From: a virus
DNA: 64,000 bases
Reading direction: 5' to 3' (one strand)
IMG/VR virus record: IMGVR_UViG_3300031707_002920
Coordinates: 21,904-85,903 of that record
Positions within the stretch are counted from its first letter, which is position 1. Each line of letters begins with the position of its first letter. Position numbers and translations under genes: made by a program. The notes below the pieces were generated by a model. It was not told the origin of the DNA and did not search any database. It saw nothing but the letters and a program-made list of their open reading frames with translations. This document shows positions 46,992 to 56,418 of this stretch, piece after piece.

Positions 46992-47758
46992 ATGTTGATG
47001 ACGTCGAATTACTTCTTAGATATCAAAAGACTACTACAGGTCGGCTAAAATTTGCCGCAGCAATTATAAATCCAATTAAAAATCAAATCTCAAAACTATC
47101 GCTGGCTAGAAAATTATTAAATACTTACAATCTCGTTGCCGGTCAATTGTCACCCGTTATTTTTGAAAATAGTCTATATCTCGGTGAAGAATGCACAATA
47201 CGTACTTCAAGTTGTGCGCGACAATATTTGCCAGAATTTGAGATTAATTACAGTTATTTTATACCCTTTAATATTCGCTACAACTGCAAGTGTTTACATA
47301 ATTTACTCCAAATTGATAATGAGATTTCTAAAAATATTGCAAAGACAGAATCTGATTCATGTGAAAAGATATTACACGCCTTTTATCAATCGACAAACGA
47401 AATTAATTCATGTAACATCCACGATCTAGTAAATTATAGATATATTTTTTGTAATAATTCTACTATATATGGTCAATTATTATTGAGTAATAATCGTCTA
47501 ATGACAATTATTAGATCAAATTTTGTTGAACCAGAAATTATATTTGCTATTAGCGATTTAGACGGTATAATTATAGATAGAAGATTAGAACCGGAAGTTT
47601 TACTAACTGATAATCCGGCTGAAACTTTACTTGGCTATACTTATGCTGAAACTATTGGGATGATGATTAAGCGACCAACAGAATGCGTAAAGTTTGTCGA
47701 TAAAGACATATACGAGCAAACACATACGAACAAATTTAAATGGATGGTGCATTCATGA
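46988..47758 (+). CDS. Unknown 256-aa protein upstream of ruvC
   Basis: ATG 46988 overlaps the upstream stop (ATGA). Several Cys (EECTIRTSSCARQ, YNCKCLHN) and a final domain with FAISDLDGIIIDRRL are visible. The stop overlaps the ruvC start, so the proteins are made together. Role unknown; DNA metabolism is suggested only by neighbours. Confidence 0.6.
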   Translation: MNVDDVELLLRYQKTTTGRLKFAAAIINPIKNQISKLSLARKLLNTYNLVAGQLSPVIFENSLYLGEECTIRTSSCARQYLPEFEINYSYFIPFNIRYNCKCLHNLLQIDNEISKNIAKTESDSCEKILHAFYQSTNEINSCNIHDLVNYRYIFCNNSTIYGQLLLSNNRLMTIIRSNFVEPEIIFAISDLDGIIIDRRLEPEVLLTDNPAETLLGYTYAETIGMMIKRPTECVKFVDKDIYEQTHTNKFKWMVHS

Positions 47759-48507
47759 AGATTCTGGGCGTTGACATTTCCTCGAGATCGACTGGTTGGT
47801 CGCTTTTAGATGGCGACAAGATACTTGATTTTGGTAAAGTAAATCCGACGGGTAAATTATCGTCTGCTAATAAATTGTTTTTATTCGCAGTTGAATTAAA
47901 GCGAATTATTGAAAGATGTAAGCCTGATGAAATTGCTATCGAAGATGTCGTGCAAGTGAAAAGCGTAAAAGTTGCAAAAATATTAGCGCGTTTTAACGGC
48001 GTGGCTATTATCGAATCGTATCGATATTTACAACGAGATCCTACTTTATTTGAACCTAGTGCATGGAAAAAGCAAATGGACAATTGTACAGGCGGTTCGA
48101 AGAAGAGCGAAGTTCAATTAGCTGTCTGTAGGAAATATAAATTTCTAACTAGTGACAGGTTACAATATTTTCAAGAAAAAATCGATGCTGCTAGATCAAA
48201 ATTTAAAGATTCAAATGAAGAATCAGGTAATAGTCTTAAAGACTTAAAAAAGCAACTAAAGAAGTGCCTTAAAAAAGATCCAGATAATAAAAACAAGATT
48301 AGTGAATTAACGAAACAAATTGAAAGCGCATCGAATATTTCTACTAAAAGTAGAAAGTTAAAAAAGAAAGAAATGAATGAAGCGTTTGATAAAATTAGTA
48401 TGGACATCTATACAGAATCTTCAATAAATGAAGATATAGCAGATTCTATAGGTGTTGCTTACGCATTTCAGAAGCTTGGTTCAAGTCAATCAAGGGATGA
48501 AGAATGA
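47755..48507 (+). CDS. ruvC: RuvC-like Holliday junction resolvase
   Basis: ATG 47755 overlaps the upstream stop. MKILGVDISSRSTGWSLLDG supplies the first catalytic Asp, AIEDVVQ the Glu, and NEDIADSIGVAYAFQKL the C-terminal acidic pair. A charged coiled insertion of about 80 residues (LKDLKKQLKKCLKKDPDNK) between the second and third motifs makes it 250 residues instead of about 170. It resolves recombination or replication branch points before packaging. Confidence 0.87.
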   Translation: MKILGVDISSRSTGWSLLDGDKILDFGKVNPTGKLSSANKLFLFAVELKRIIERCKPDEIAIEDVVQVKSVKVAKILARFNGVAIIESYRYLQRDPTLFEPSAWKKQMDNCTGGSKKSEVQLAVCRKYKFLTSDRLQYFQEKIDAARSKFKDSNEESGNSLKDLKKQLKKCLKKDPDNKNKISELTKQIESASNISTKSRKLKKKEMNEAFDKISMDIYTESSINEDIADSIGVAYAFQKLGSSQSRDEE

Positions 48508-49565
48508 TTCGAGATGAATATAGCCCGTATAAAGTAGTTCACCATCCAGAAAAAATTGCGCAATTAAAAAATAAACAGCAAACTTATCCTATACAGGTTC
48601 AATTAGTACCTACTAATGAATGCTGTCAGTCGTGCACATTTTGTGCATACCGCATGAAAGACTACCCGTCAAATGAACGATTTAATGATAAAGATACGTT
48701 ATCGTATGAAAAAATAGTCGAAACATTAGATTGTATGAAAGAAATGAATGTAAAAGCGATACATATCACGGGCGGTGGAGAACCATTAGTTCATCCGAGG
48801 ATATACGACATATTTAAAGCTACAAATGATAAGACGGTAGAGTTAGCATTAGTGTCAAATGGCCAATTATTGACCGAACAAATGTGTGAATTGTTGGGCA
48901 ACGCTTCATGGGTTAGGATTTCTATAGATTGCTTTTCACCAAAGCTATATGCATTTTTAAGAAATGTGCACCAAAATATATATGATAGAGTCATAAACAA
49001 TATTAAATTGCTCGTTAAATATCGACAATCTTGTATATTGGGTATAGGTTTTGTAGTTGAGCGAGAAAATTATAAAGAAATATACGATGCCGCAAAATTC
49101 TTTAAAGATATCGGCGTCGATAACTTTAGAATATCAGCTGCATTTACACCCATGGGTTATGAATATTTTAGCGGATTTGAACAAGAAGCTAGAGATTTAG
49201 CAAAAAGAGCTGAAAGTCTGTCTGACAATAATTTTACGGTATTTAACTTGTTCAATGACAGAGTTCGTGATTGCTTCGAAGGCACTCAAAATTATGCATT
49301 TTGTCCCACAAAAGAGTTACTGACGTACGTGGGTGCTGATTATAATGTGTACACATGTTGTACGTTTGCTTATAATTCTCTTGGATATATTGGTTCGATA
49401 AAAAATCAATCTTTCAAGCAATTATGGGACAGCGACCAAAAACAGATGTTATTTGCAAAACACGTGCCCGCACAAAATTGCAAGTGCGTGTGTATGTATA
49501 AAAATAAAAATGATTTCATAAACTATTGTATTAAGCGTGACGCTAGACACATTAACTTCATATGA
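48504..49565 (+). CDS. Radical SAM / SPASM enzyme
   Basis: NECCQSCTFCAYR contains CxxxCxxC for the [4Fe-4S]-SAM cluster. ITGGGEPLVHPRI is the SAM-binding GGGEP motif. C-terminal TCCTFAYNSLGYIGS and CKCVC give SPASM-type auxiliary ligands. 353 residues. Such enzymes modify peptides or other small substrates by radical chemistry. ATGA overlaps join it with ruvC upstream and a methyltransferase downstream. Confidence 0.9.
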   Translation: MIRDEYSPYKVVHHPEKIAQLKNKQQTYPIQVQLVPTNECCQSCTFCAYRMKDYPSNERFNDKDTLSYEKIVETLDCMKEMNVKAIHITGGGEPLVHPRIYDIFKATNDKTVELALVSNGQLLTEQMCELLGNASWVRISIDCFSPKLYAFLRNVHQNIYDRVINNIKLLVKYRQSCILGIGFVVERENYKEIYDAAKFFKDIGVDNFRISAAFTPMGYEYFSGFEQEARDLAKRAESLSDNNFTVFNLFNDRVRDCFEGTQNYAFCPTKELLTYVGADYNVYTCCTFAYNSLGYIGSIKNQSFKQLWDSDQKQMLFAKHVPAQNCKCVCMYKNKNDFINYCIKRDARHINFI

Positions 49566-50173
49566 TAGATTTAAGACGACATTGGCAAAATGTACACGTG
49601 ACAGGAAATACGTATTGGTTGACGGGATCTAATCCCGAGTATGTATATGACGTTCACCACCTGTCTGATTTGTTAAAAAACAAAGATTTGAATATAACAG
49701 AGATTGGTATTGGCAAAGGCGATTCTATTAAGTATTTAGCGGCGTTTAATAACGTTATTGCTATCGACATTGTGCCCGATGCATTTGAAAAAATCGCTAA
49801 CTGTAGCAGGACAATTTTAATTAACGATTTTAATATTGTAGAATCTAACTCTCAAGATTTAATATTATGTCATTTAGTTATACAACATTGTTCTAAAGAC
49901 ATGGTTCGACACTTAATAAATAATTCTATTAGATGTCTTAAAAAACAAGGCATCTTTTCGTTCCAATTTGCATATTTGCCAAATGATTGTAATATGATTG
50001 AAGATCATAAAAAATATATTGAAGACGGACTGCTTTATTTTTATTCTTTACACGAGATAATACAAATCGTAAAAGAGTTTAATGGCAAGATTGATGACGT
50101 GTTTGGACCGATAATACATAAATTGGAATCTAACATTCATTGGTATATTGTGCATTGTAAAATAGAAATGTGA
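49562..50173 (+). CDS. Class I SAM methyltransferase
   Basis: ITEIGIGKGDSIKYLAAFNNVIAIDIVPDA (residues 40-69) is the Rossmann SAM site, and SQDLILCHLVIQHCS is the motif after it. 203 residues. It overlaps genes on both sides by four bases, so it acts in the same pathway as the radical SAM enzyme. Substrate unknown. Confidence 0.82.
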   Translation: MIDLRRHWQNVHVTGNTYWLTGSNPEYVYDVHHLSDLLKNKDLNITEIGIGKGDSIKYLAAFNNVIAIDIVPDAFEKIANCSRTILINDFNIVESNSQDLILCHLVIQHCSKDMVRHLINNSIRCLKKQGIFSFQFAYLPNDCNMIEDHKKYIEDGLLYFYSLHEIIQIVKEFNGKIDDVFGPIIHKLESNIHWYIVHCKIEM

Positions 50174-50649
50174 TTATGGACGGCACAAACGAGTTTATAC
50201 GGCAGCACGTAATGCCCAATGATAGTGTGCTGGACATCGGTTGTGGTGATAAGCATCGGACTGCTTATTTGACGGATAATAAAGTCGTGTCGCTCGATGC
50301 TTGGGAAAAAGTTAATCCTGACATATTGTTAGATTTAGAAGTCAGTTCATTACCGTTTAAAGAAAATTCGTTCGATGTCATTCTAATGATAGACTTTATC
50401 GAACATCTTAGCAAAATTTCAGGCAAGCGCATATTAGAAGAAGCTTATAAGATTTGTCGAAAAAAGATTATATTGTTAACGCCGTTGTGGTGGTCGGATA
50501 ATTCTGAAAATGTCAATAATCCGGCTTTGTGGTGTTATAAAAATCAGTTTGATTATCATAAAAGCTTATGGACAGTCGAAGATTTTTCAAGTTGGACGTC
50601 AATACCTTGTGGACAATATTACTTGGGAATTTGGTACAAAGTAAAATGA
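50170..50649 (+). CDS. Second class I SAM methyltransferase
   Basis: SVLDIGCGDKHRTAYLTDNKVVSLDAWE contains motif I and the acidic ribose-binding residue, and FDVILMIDFIEHLS follows. GTG 170 overlaps the upstream stop; ATG 50176 is the alternative. The ATGA at 50646 overlaps the next glycosyltransferase gene, which is disrupted. Confidence 0.82.
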   Translation: MIMDGTNEFIRQHVMPNDSVLDIGCGDKHRTAYLTDNKVVSLDAWEKVNPDILLDLEVSSLPFKENSFDVILMIDFIEHLSKISGKRILEEAYKICRKKIILLTPLWWSDNSENVNNPALWCYKNQFDYHKSLWTVEDFSSWTSIPCGQYYLGIWYKVK

Positions 50650-50656
50650 AAATGAT

Positions 50657-51098
50657 AACGGGCCGCAATCCACGGCATTTTAATGCCGGTGGTTAGGCCC
50701 CCAAGATTATTGATTTTTCTCAAGCGATTGCGTATATTTAAACTATGGCAAAAAGAAAAAATCCAAATAAATTCGGCAAATCAGTGTCCAGTTCTGGGCA
50801 CTATCAACTTCGACGACAAATCTCTTACAAAAGCAGTATATGCGGTAGGAGATTTTTAGAAATTGATTCACGAAATTCCACCAGGATTTGTTCGTACTGT
50901 GGGTCCTTAACTGGCCCTACTGGATGGACAGGACTGTCGGTAAGAGAATGGGTGTGTTCGGCTTGTGGTGCCGTATTGGATCGAGATGTAAACTCGGCCA
51001 TAAACACCCTTATCGGGGCGGGTGCCGCCCACGAGGTGCTACATGCAGCAGCATGATTGCAGTCAAGAATCTGCGGGGATTTATCCCCGGCAGAGGCT
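50657..51098 (+). mobile_element. 442-bp IS605-family remnant with tnpB tail
   Basis: The left hairpin CCACGGCATT/AATGCCGGTGG and the right hairpin CTGCGGGGA/TCCCCGGCAG bound the element. It lies after ATGAT, a different target from the TTTAY elements, and its ends differ too, so it belongs to another IS group. Confidence 0.75.
50745..51056 (+). pseudogene. TnpB C-terminal fragment
   Basis: The 103-residue frame retains the zinc finger CSYCG..CSACG and LDRDVNSAINTLI (RuvC-III). RuvC-I and II are missing, so it is inactive. ATG 50745 is at the deletion border. Confidence 0.75.
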
Positions 51099-51800
51099 CA
51101 AATATAGTTTTATAATGCCATATTACAATCGCGAGAGTTTAGAATATACGTTATTGTCATTTAAATGTTTATATGAGCATCGACACGACTTTGAAGTCAT
51201 CGTAGTCGAAGAGAAGAAAAATGTGATGAATGATGAGTATCATAGTAAATTAATGAATATAATTTCTATATTTAACGAAATAATGTCGATTCAGCATTTG
51301 ACGTATTTAACGGCAGAATTGTTTAATCCTTCGCCGTTGTTTAATTTAGGCGTCGATCATGCTAAAGGTCAGTATATGGTATTGACTAATCCTGAGTGTT
51401 ATCATGCTGCAGATATATTACAAGGTTTTGACGAAGAATTTGATAAAAATAGTAATTGTTATGTAGTTTGTTCGTGTATTAACGTCATCCAATGTGCATC
51501 CAAAGATTTTGTCCAACAACAGTGGCTTCAACATTCTATTCACAATAATAGACTTTTACATTTTTGTTCGTGTATTTCTAGAGAAAATTATATTAAAATC
51601 GGCGGATTTGATGAAGAATACGCAAAAGGTATTGCTTATGATGATGATGATTTTAGAAACACAGTCCAAATAAATAATATACAAATAATACCTCGTGACG
51701 ATTTATTGATTTATCATATTAGTCACGATGTCAAATATCAATACAACGTTGATTTATGGAATGTTAATGCAAAATATTATGTAAGCAAGTGGCAAAGATA

Positions 51801-52520
51801 ATGATAGACATTTACATGACAAGTTTTTTTAGAAAGCATTTTACAGTTGAAGCTGTGAAGAAAATTCACAATAGGACTGAATCTGGTACTTTTCAAATTC
51901 ATATTTTTGATAATGGCAGCGACTTTGAAACACAGTGTGAGCTCTTTAAACTTTTACAGACAAAATTAATAGTGTCATTACATTTAGATTCTAGAAATAC
52001 TGGTTGTCTTTATAACAAATTAATTTTTAATTCTATGACAGAATCGACAAGTAAATATTATGTAGTAACAGATAATGATGTTTTACCGCCCGACTTAAAA
52101 CCTTCGTGGTTAACGCAGATGATTAATATCATGGATAATCATCTCGAATTAGCATTTTTAGCGCCGCAATTACCACCGGTCAGTTTACAACAACCGTACG
52201 AGATACATGATGATATTGTTTATTGTCAAGCTGTCGGTAACACGTTTAAATTAGTTAGGCGAGATACTTTTCCGATAATTGAACAAAAATTAGACGCTTT
52301 CGGAGATGATGGATTAGTTTGTAAAATAGTCGCCGGACAAAAAATGAAAGTCGCATTTTGCAAAAATATATTTTGCTGGCATGCAGGACAATGTACTAAT
52401 TGGGGATATAATACGAGCGAATTAGCGTTAGATAAACGAAAATGCGGTTATGGACAACCGTTTATTTATCAACCTGTAAATGAATTAACATACGAACCGC
52501 CTGCACATTTAAAGCTTTAA
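51801..52520 (+). CDS. Glycosyltransferase-like protein (GT-A)
   Basis: ATG 51801 overlaps the upstream stop (TAATG). IHIFDNGSDFETQ, YYVVTDNDVLPPDLKPSWLTQM (DxD region, residues about 87-92) and GDDGLVCKIVAGQKMKVAFCKN fit a family 2-type transferase. 239 residues. It closes the modification operon and is followed by a terminator. Confidence 0.78.
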   Translation: MIDIYMTSFFRKHFTVEAVKKIHNRTESGTFQIHIFDNGSDFETQCELFKLLQTKLIVSLHLDSRNTGCLYNKLIFNSMTESTSKYYVVTDNDVLPPDLKPSWLTQMINIMDNHLELAFLAPQLPPVSLQQPYEIHDDIVYCQAVGNTFKLVRRDTFPIIEQKLDAFGDDGLVCKIVAGQKMKVAFCKNIFCWHAGQCTNWGYNTSELALDKRKCGYGQPFIYQPVNELTYEPPAHLKL

Positions 52521-52552
52521 ATAGTTAAATAAACTGATTTGATATTAGTGAA

Positions 52553-52580
52553 AGCAGATGAAAAACATCTGCTTTTTTTA
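52553..52580 (+). terminator. Intrinsic terminator closing the modification operon
   Basis: AAGCAGATG/CATCTGCTT with a five-A loop is followed by a T run. Confidence 0.88.
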
Positions 52581-52606
52581 TGTGAATTTGAAGAGAAAAT
52601 TTAAAT

Positions 52607-52993
52607 ATGATTATTAATATGAAAACGGAAAAACTTAAAATTAGTGAAGACGGCACCGTTCCATTAATAATAAACGACGTAAAAGTCACATATGCAGAAA
52701 GTGAATTGAATACTAATTGGTTACTTAACAAAATACTTTGTGCTAAAAATTTGCAAATTACGCAAATTGACGATAAACAATTGCAAAAATTTTTAGAAAT
52801 TCTTTGCATTAGTAAACTAAAAATGCCAGATGGAACTGACTCATTAGAGTGGTTGAAGAAACGTATAGCTAAACGGTATGAACAATCTCAAAACCAACGA
52901 GGAATGACGTGGGACATTATTTCTCATAGATATCGATTTATACTTGAACAAATCGACATACTGCTGGCTACAAGAAGTGTAAATGATAGTTAA
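52607..52993 (+). CDS. Unknown 128-aa protein
   Basis: ATG 52607 or 52619 are both possible after GAAGAGAA. A beta-rich N-terminus (DGTVPLIINDVKVTYAE) is followed by charged helices. No family is recognised. It stands alone between a terminator and the ribonucleotide reductase gene. Confidence 0.6.
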   Translation: MIINMKTEKLKISEDGTVPLIINDVKVTYAESELNTNWLLNKILCAKNLQITQIDDKQLQKFLEILCISKLKMPDGTDSLEWLKKRIAKRYEQSQNQRGMTWDIISHRYRFILEQIDILLATRSVNDS

Positions 52994-53069
52994 AATCGAG
53001 TTTATCAAAATTGTAATTATGTTACAAAAATTAATTAAAATTTAACAATTTGTAAACATGGGAGAAATG

Positions 53070-55652
53070 ATGATTTTTAAGACGGCGATTGCGTATGAAA
53101 ATTGGCGCAAAAAATATAGATATAAAGACGAACAACCAATTGAAACGTTCATGCGATGTGCGAAGGCATTAGCTGCTATCGAAAATGATCCTCAAAAATG
53201 GTATAAGCAATTTCTTAAAGTGCTACTTAAATTTGACGGTGATATAGAAATTGATGAAAAAGGTTATCCTAATAAATACCCTGTCGGATTAAATGCGACT
53301 CTTGGCGGTCGAATCACCGCTAATATCGGTACTTCATTTAAAAATGCCACATTGATGAATTGCTTTGTAAATGGCCCGGTTTCAGGCGCTACAATTAACT
53401 ACAATAGAAAATCTGTAGATAAAACTATCAATTATGATGTTACGATTAAGACTGATGAAAATACAGATGATTTGTCTAATATTTTTCTTACGATTTTAGA
53501 ACAAGCAAAAACGCTTGCAGCTGAAGGTGGTTATGGCATTAACTTCGGCTTCATTCGACCTCGTGGTGCGATAATCAAAGGTACTGGAGTAAAGCATCCT
53601 GGCGTACTGTCGTATATGAAATTATGGGATTCAGTTTCAAATTGTATGGTAAAAGGTAACGATGACGGATATATTGATAAATTAAAAAACTATTTGTCAA
53701 ATGAACAAATTGAAGATTCAAAAATTGTAATTAAAAGTATGACAAGGCGCGGAGCTATGATGGGATGCTTACCCGTATGGCACCCAGACATCGAAGAATT
53801 TGTAAAAGCAAAACAGACTAAAGGTGTATTGACGAAGTTTAATATATCTGTACTGATTGATGACAAGTTCATGAATGCAGTTTTAAACGATGATTTTTAC
53901 GATTTGTTTTTTAAAGACAAAGTTTATAAAAAAATTAAAGCTCGTGATCTTTATGATTTAATAACATTGTCGACATATAATAGAGCTGAACCAGGTGTAC
54001 TTTTTTATGATAACATGCAGAAAAACAATCCGGTGTCATACTTAGGATCGTGCAGTGCTACAAATCCCTGCGGTGAAGTTCCGGGCATAGGTGACATTAC
54101 AACTGTTTGTTTGCTTGGCTCTTTAAATGTTACACAATACATTTATATCGATTCTGATAAGACAGTAAAATTTGATTATGATAAATATATCGCTGACATT
54201 ATGGTGTTCGTAAGAATGCTCGATAATGTTAACGATATAACAAGCGCACCTTTACCATCATATAAATATGTTATCAAAAAATTGAGACAATTCGGTATGG
54301 GGCTTAATGGTCTTGGATCGGCATTAATGATGATGGGAATACCATATAATTCAGATAAAGCTGTACAATTTACAAAGAAATTATGTGAATTAAAAGAAAA
54401 TTATACGTGGCAAGCATCAGCTTCATTAGCAAACGAAAAGGGCCAGTGTGAAGCATATGATGCAGAGAAATTTCAAAACACAAAATATTTTAAATCAGAT
54501 CGACTGTGGGAAGAAACCAAAGATTTGATTCGAAAATATGGTGTAAGAAACGCTAAAACCACAACAAACCCACCGCTGGGCAACAGCTCTGTCGTTTGCG
54601 ATAATGTGTCTAATGCAATTGAACCAGTATTTTCTCTGCAATACGAACGCAAGACCGTGTGCAAATGGCCTGAAGGACTTAATGAAGATAATGTGAAAGA
54701 CACATTAAAACATTGTAAAGAAAAAGATTATGAATATTGGAAAGGCACTTATAATAATGCGACATATTATTATGAACCTCATAATAGAGGACTTTGTGAA
54801 ATTAATATCGTAAGAGATTACGGTTATCAATGGTTATTAGATAATTTTCCAAATAAAGATCATTCTTCATATTTAGTGACCACGAGAGATCTTTCAGCTA
54901 AAAATCATATTGACATTCAACACATTGTTCAATATTATTGCAATCAATCAGTATCAAAAACTTGCAATTTGCCAAAAGATTATCCATTTGAAGATTTTAA
55001 ACAACTATATATTGAAGCTTGGAAAAATGAATTAAACGGTTTTACTGTTTACCGCGATAGTTGCATGGAATCTGTTATCTCGAGCTTAGAAGATGCTAAT
55101 AGAGAACAAAAAATAATAAGCAAAGATATTAAATTACCAGAAGAATTTCTTAATGGACCATGTCGTATTATTAAACGTGAAGGTATGAAATTCTACATTC
55201 ATTTCAGTTATTTACCAGAAGATCCCGAAATGAAATATCCAATTTGTTTATGGATATATAGCAATTCGAAAGAAGTGGGCAGGACAAAAGTTTGTAATAA
55301 TGCTGCTAGGAAATTAGCTCAATTAGCGCTTCAAAAGGGAATTACGATTGAAATAATTCAACAATGTATCGATAAGGCACGTACAGATTATTCTTATAAT
55401 AGATTGGGTAGAATGATATCGTTGTGCTTGCGTCACAATATTAAACGTGAAGAGATATTAGTCACATTAAAAGGTATTGAAGGCGATAATGTTTCGACAT
55501 TATTGACCGCCGTTAGAAAATTTATTGCATTAACAATCAAAGACGGCACTTTACTTAAAGGCATGATTTGTGAAGAATGTAAAGGAGACAAAATAATACT
55601 TGAAACAGGATGTTATAAGTGTCAAGATTGTGGTGCGAGCGTTTGCGGATAA
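53070..55652 (+). CDS. nrdJ: Ribonucleotide reductase, class II (NrdJ-type)
   Basis: ATG 53070 is chosen because GGGAGA at 53060-53065 is well spaced; ATG 53058 overlaps it. NCFVNGP and SATNPCGEVPG supply active-site Cys (the NPCGE loop). The C-terminal 180 residues include a TSCPD-like domain and end CEECKGDKI...CYKCQDCGASVCG, as in adenosylcobalamin-dependent enzymes. 860 residues. No small subunit gene is nearby, which supports class II. It converts ribonucleotides to deoxyribonucleotides. Confidence 0.88.
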   Translation: MIFKTAIAYENWRKKYRYKDEQPIETFMRCAKALAAIENDPQKWYKQFLKVLLKFDGDIEIDEKGYPNKYPVGLNATLGGRITANIGTSFKNATLMNCFVNGPVSGATINYNRKSVDKTINYDVTIKTDENTDDLSNIFLTILEQAKTLAAEGGYGINFGFIRPRGAIIKGTGVKHPGVLSYMKLWDSVSNCMVKGNDDGYIDKLKNYLSNEQIEDSKIVIKSMTRRGAMMGCLPVWHPDIEEFVKAKQTKGVLTKFNISVLIDDKFMNAVLNDDFYDLFFKDKVYKKIKARDLYDLITLSTYNRAEPGVLFYDNMQKNNPVSYLGSCSATNPCGEVPGIGDITTVCLLGSLNVTQYIYIDSDKTVKFDYDKYIADIMVFVRMLDNVNDITSAPLPSYKYVIKKLRQFGMGLNGLGSALMMMGIPYNSDKAVQFTKKLCELKENYTWQASASLANEKGQCEAYDAEKFQNTKYFKSDRLWEETKDLIRKYGVRNAKTTTNPPLGNSSVVCDNVSNAIEPVFSLQYERKTVCKWPEGLNEDNVKDTLKHCKEKDYEYWKGTYNNATYYYEPHNRGLCEINIVRDYGYQWLLDNFPNKDHSSYLVTTRDLSAKNHIDIQHIVQYYCNQSVSKTCNLPKDYPFEDFKQLYIEAWKNELNGFTVYRDSCMESVISSLEDANREQKIISKDIKLPEEFLNGPCRIIKREGMKFYIHFSYLPEDPEMKYPICLWIYSNSKEVGRTKVCNNAARKLAQLALQKGITIEIIQQCIDKARTDYSYNRLGRMISLCLRHNIKREEILVTLKGIEGDNVSTLLTAVRKFIALTIKDGTLLKGMICEECKGDKIILETGCYKCQDCGASVCG

Positions 55653-55672
55653 ATTAAAACGAAAGGACGAAT

Positions 55673-56158
55673 ATGTACGTAAAAAAGATGTTTGCAGATG
55701 CAAAATTACCAGAAAGATGTCACTCTACAGATTCAGGTGCAGATGTATTCGTTTATCGATTTGAGAAATTATTTGGTTTGCATCAAATTAGAGAAGACGA
55801 CGACTTACACAATCAAAAGAGTTTAATATTGCGCCCGTTAGAGCGCGTGCTTATTCATACCGGTATAATTGTGACTTATGGGAAAGGATATGAAATTCAA
55901 GTACGACCTCGAAGCGGTAATGCTTTAAAGCGCGGATTGACTATTTTGAACACGCCAGGGACAATCGATGAATCATATAGAGGTTTAGTCGGAGTTATAA
56001 TTGTTAATGTCGGAAATGATATTCAAGAGATCAATGTCGGGGAAAAAATTGCTCAATTAGTTGTTTGTCCGGTTATTACATCTGACATTATAGAAGTTGA
56101 TGACATTGACAAGACGACCAGAAATGATAAAGGTTTTGGTAGTTCAGGAAACATTTAA
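55673..56158 (+). CDS. dut: dUTPase
   Basis: Motifs are present in order: DSGADVF, RPRSGNALKRG, NTPGTIDESYRG, GEKIAQLVVCPV and GFGSSG. 161 residues, slightly long from a loop after motif 1. It is a trimeric enzyme that hydrolyses dUTP to dUMP, feeding thymidylate synthase. AAAGGACGA ribosome binding site. Confidence 0.94.
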   Translation: MYVKKMFADAKLPERCHSTDSGADVFVYRFEKLFGLHQIREDDDLHNQKSLILRPLERVLIHTGIIVTYGKGYEIQVRPRSGNALKRGLTILNTPGTIDESYRGLVGVIIVNVGNDIQEINVGEKIAQLVVCPVITSDIIEVDDIDKTTRNDKGFGSSGNI

Positions 56159-56172
56159 CAGGGAGAGTAGTT

Positions 56173-56313
56173 ATGTCAATTTGTAAAAGTTGCCATAAGC
56201 AGTATGCTTCTGGAGAAGTTGATGACGGATATTGTTCAAATGAATGTTGGGAAAAAGAAAATTGTGGTGAACCTGAATTACCTGAACCAATAATGGAAGA
56301 AGAACTTGCATAG
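56173..56313 (+). CDS. Small zinc-binding protein, 46 aa
   Basis: ATG 56173 follows GGGAGAG. ICKSCHKQY and YCSNECWEKENC give a four-to-five Cys metal site, and the tail is acidic (ELPEPIMEEELA). Only 14 bases after dut. Unknown function. Confidence 0.65.
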   Translation: MSICKSCHKQYASGEVDDGYCSNECWEKENCGEPELPEPIMEEELA

Positions 56314-56418
56314 CTTAGCAAAGAAATTGTTAGAGCTAAAAGCTTGAAAAATATTGTCATTGTATCTTAAGATCGCGTATGCGTAAATCATTTGATCAAT
56401 TGAGTATATAATTTTACT

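Larger units (their letters stand above)
50646..51801 (+). pseudogene. GT-A glycosyltransferase gene with an IS remnant near its start
   Basis: The natural start is ATG 50646, overlapping the methyltransferase stop. Removing 50657-51098 restores MKMIKYSFIMPYYNRESLEYTLLSF. A shorter gene from ATG 51116 (228 residues) keeps most of the domain: NPECYHAAD and GFDEEYAKGIAYDDDDF, typical of family 2 transferases. Expression from 51116 is possible, so function may survive. Confidence 0.7.
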
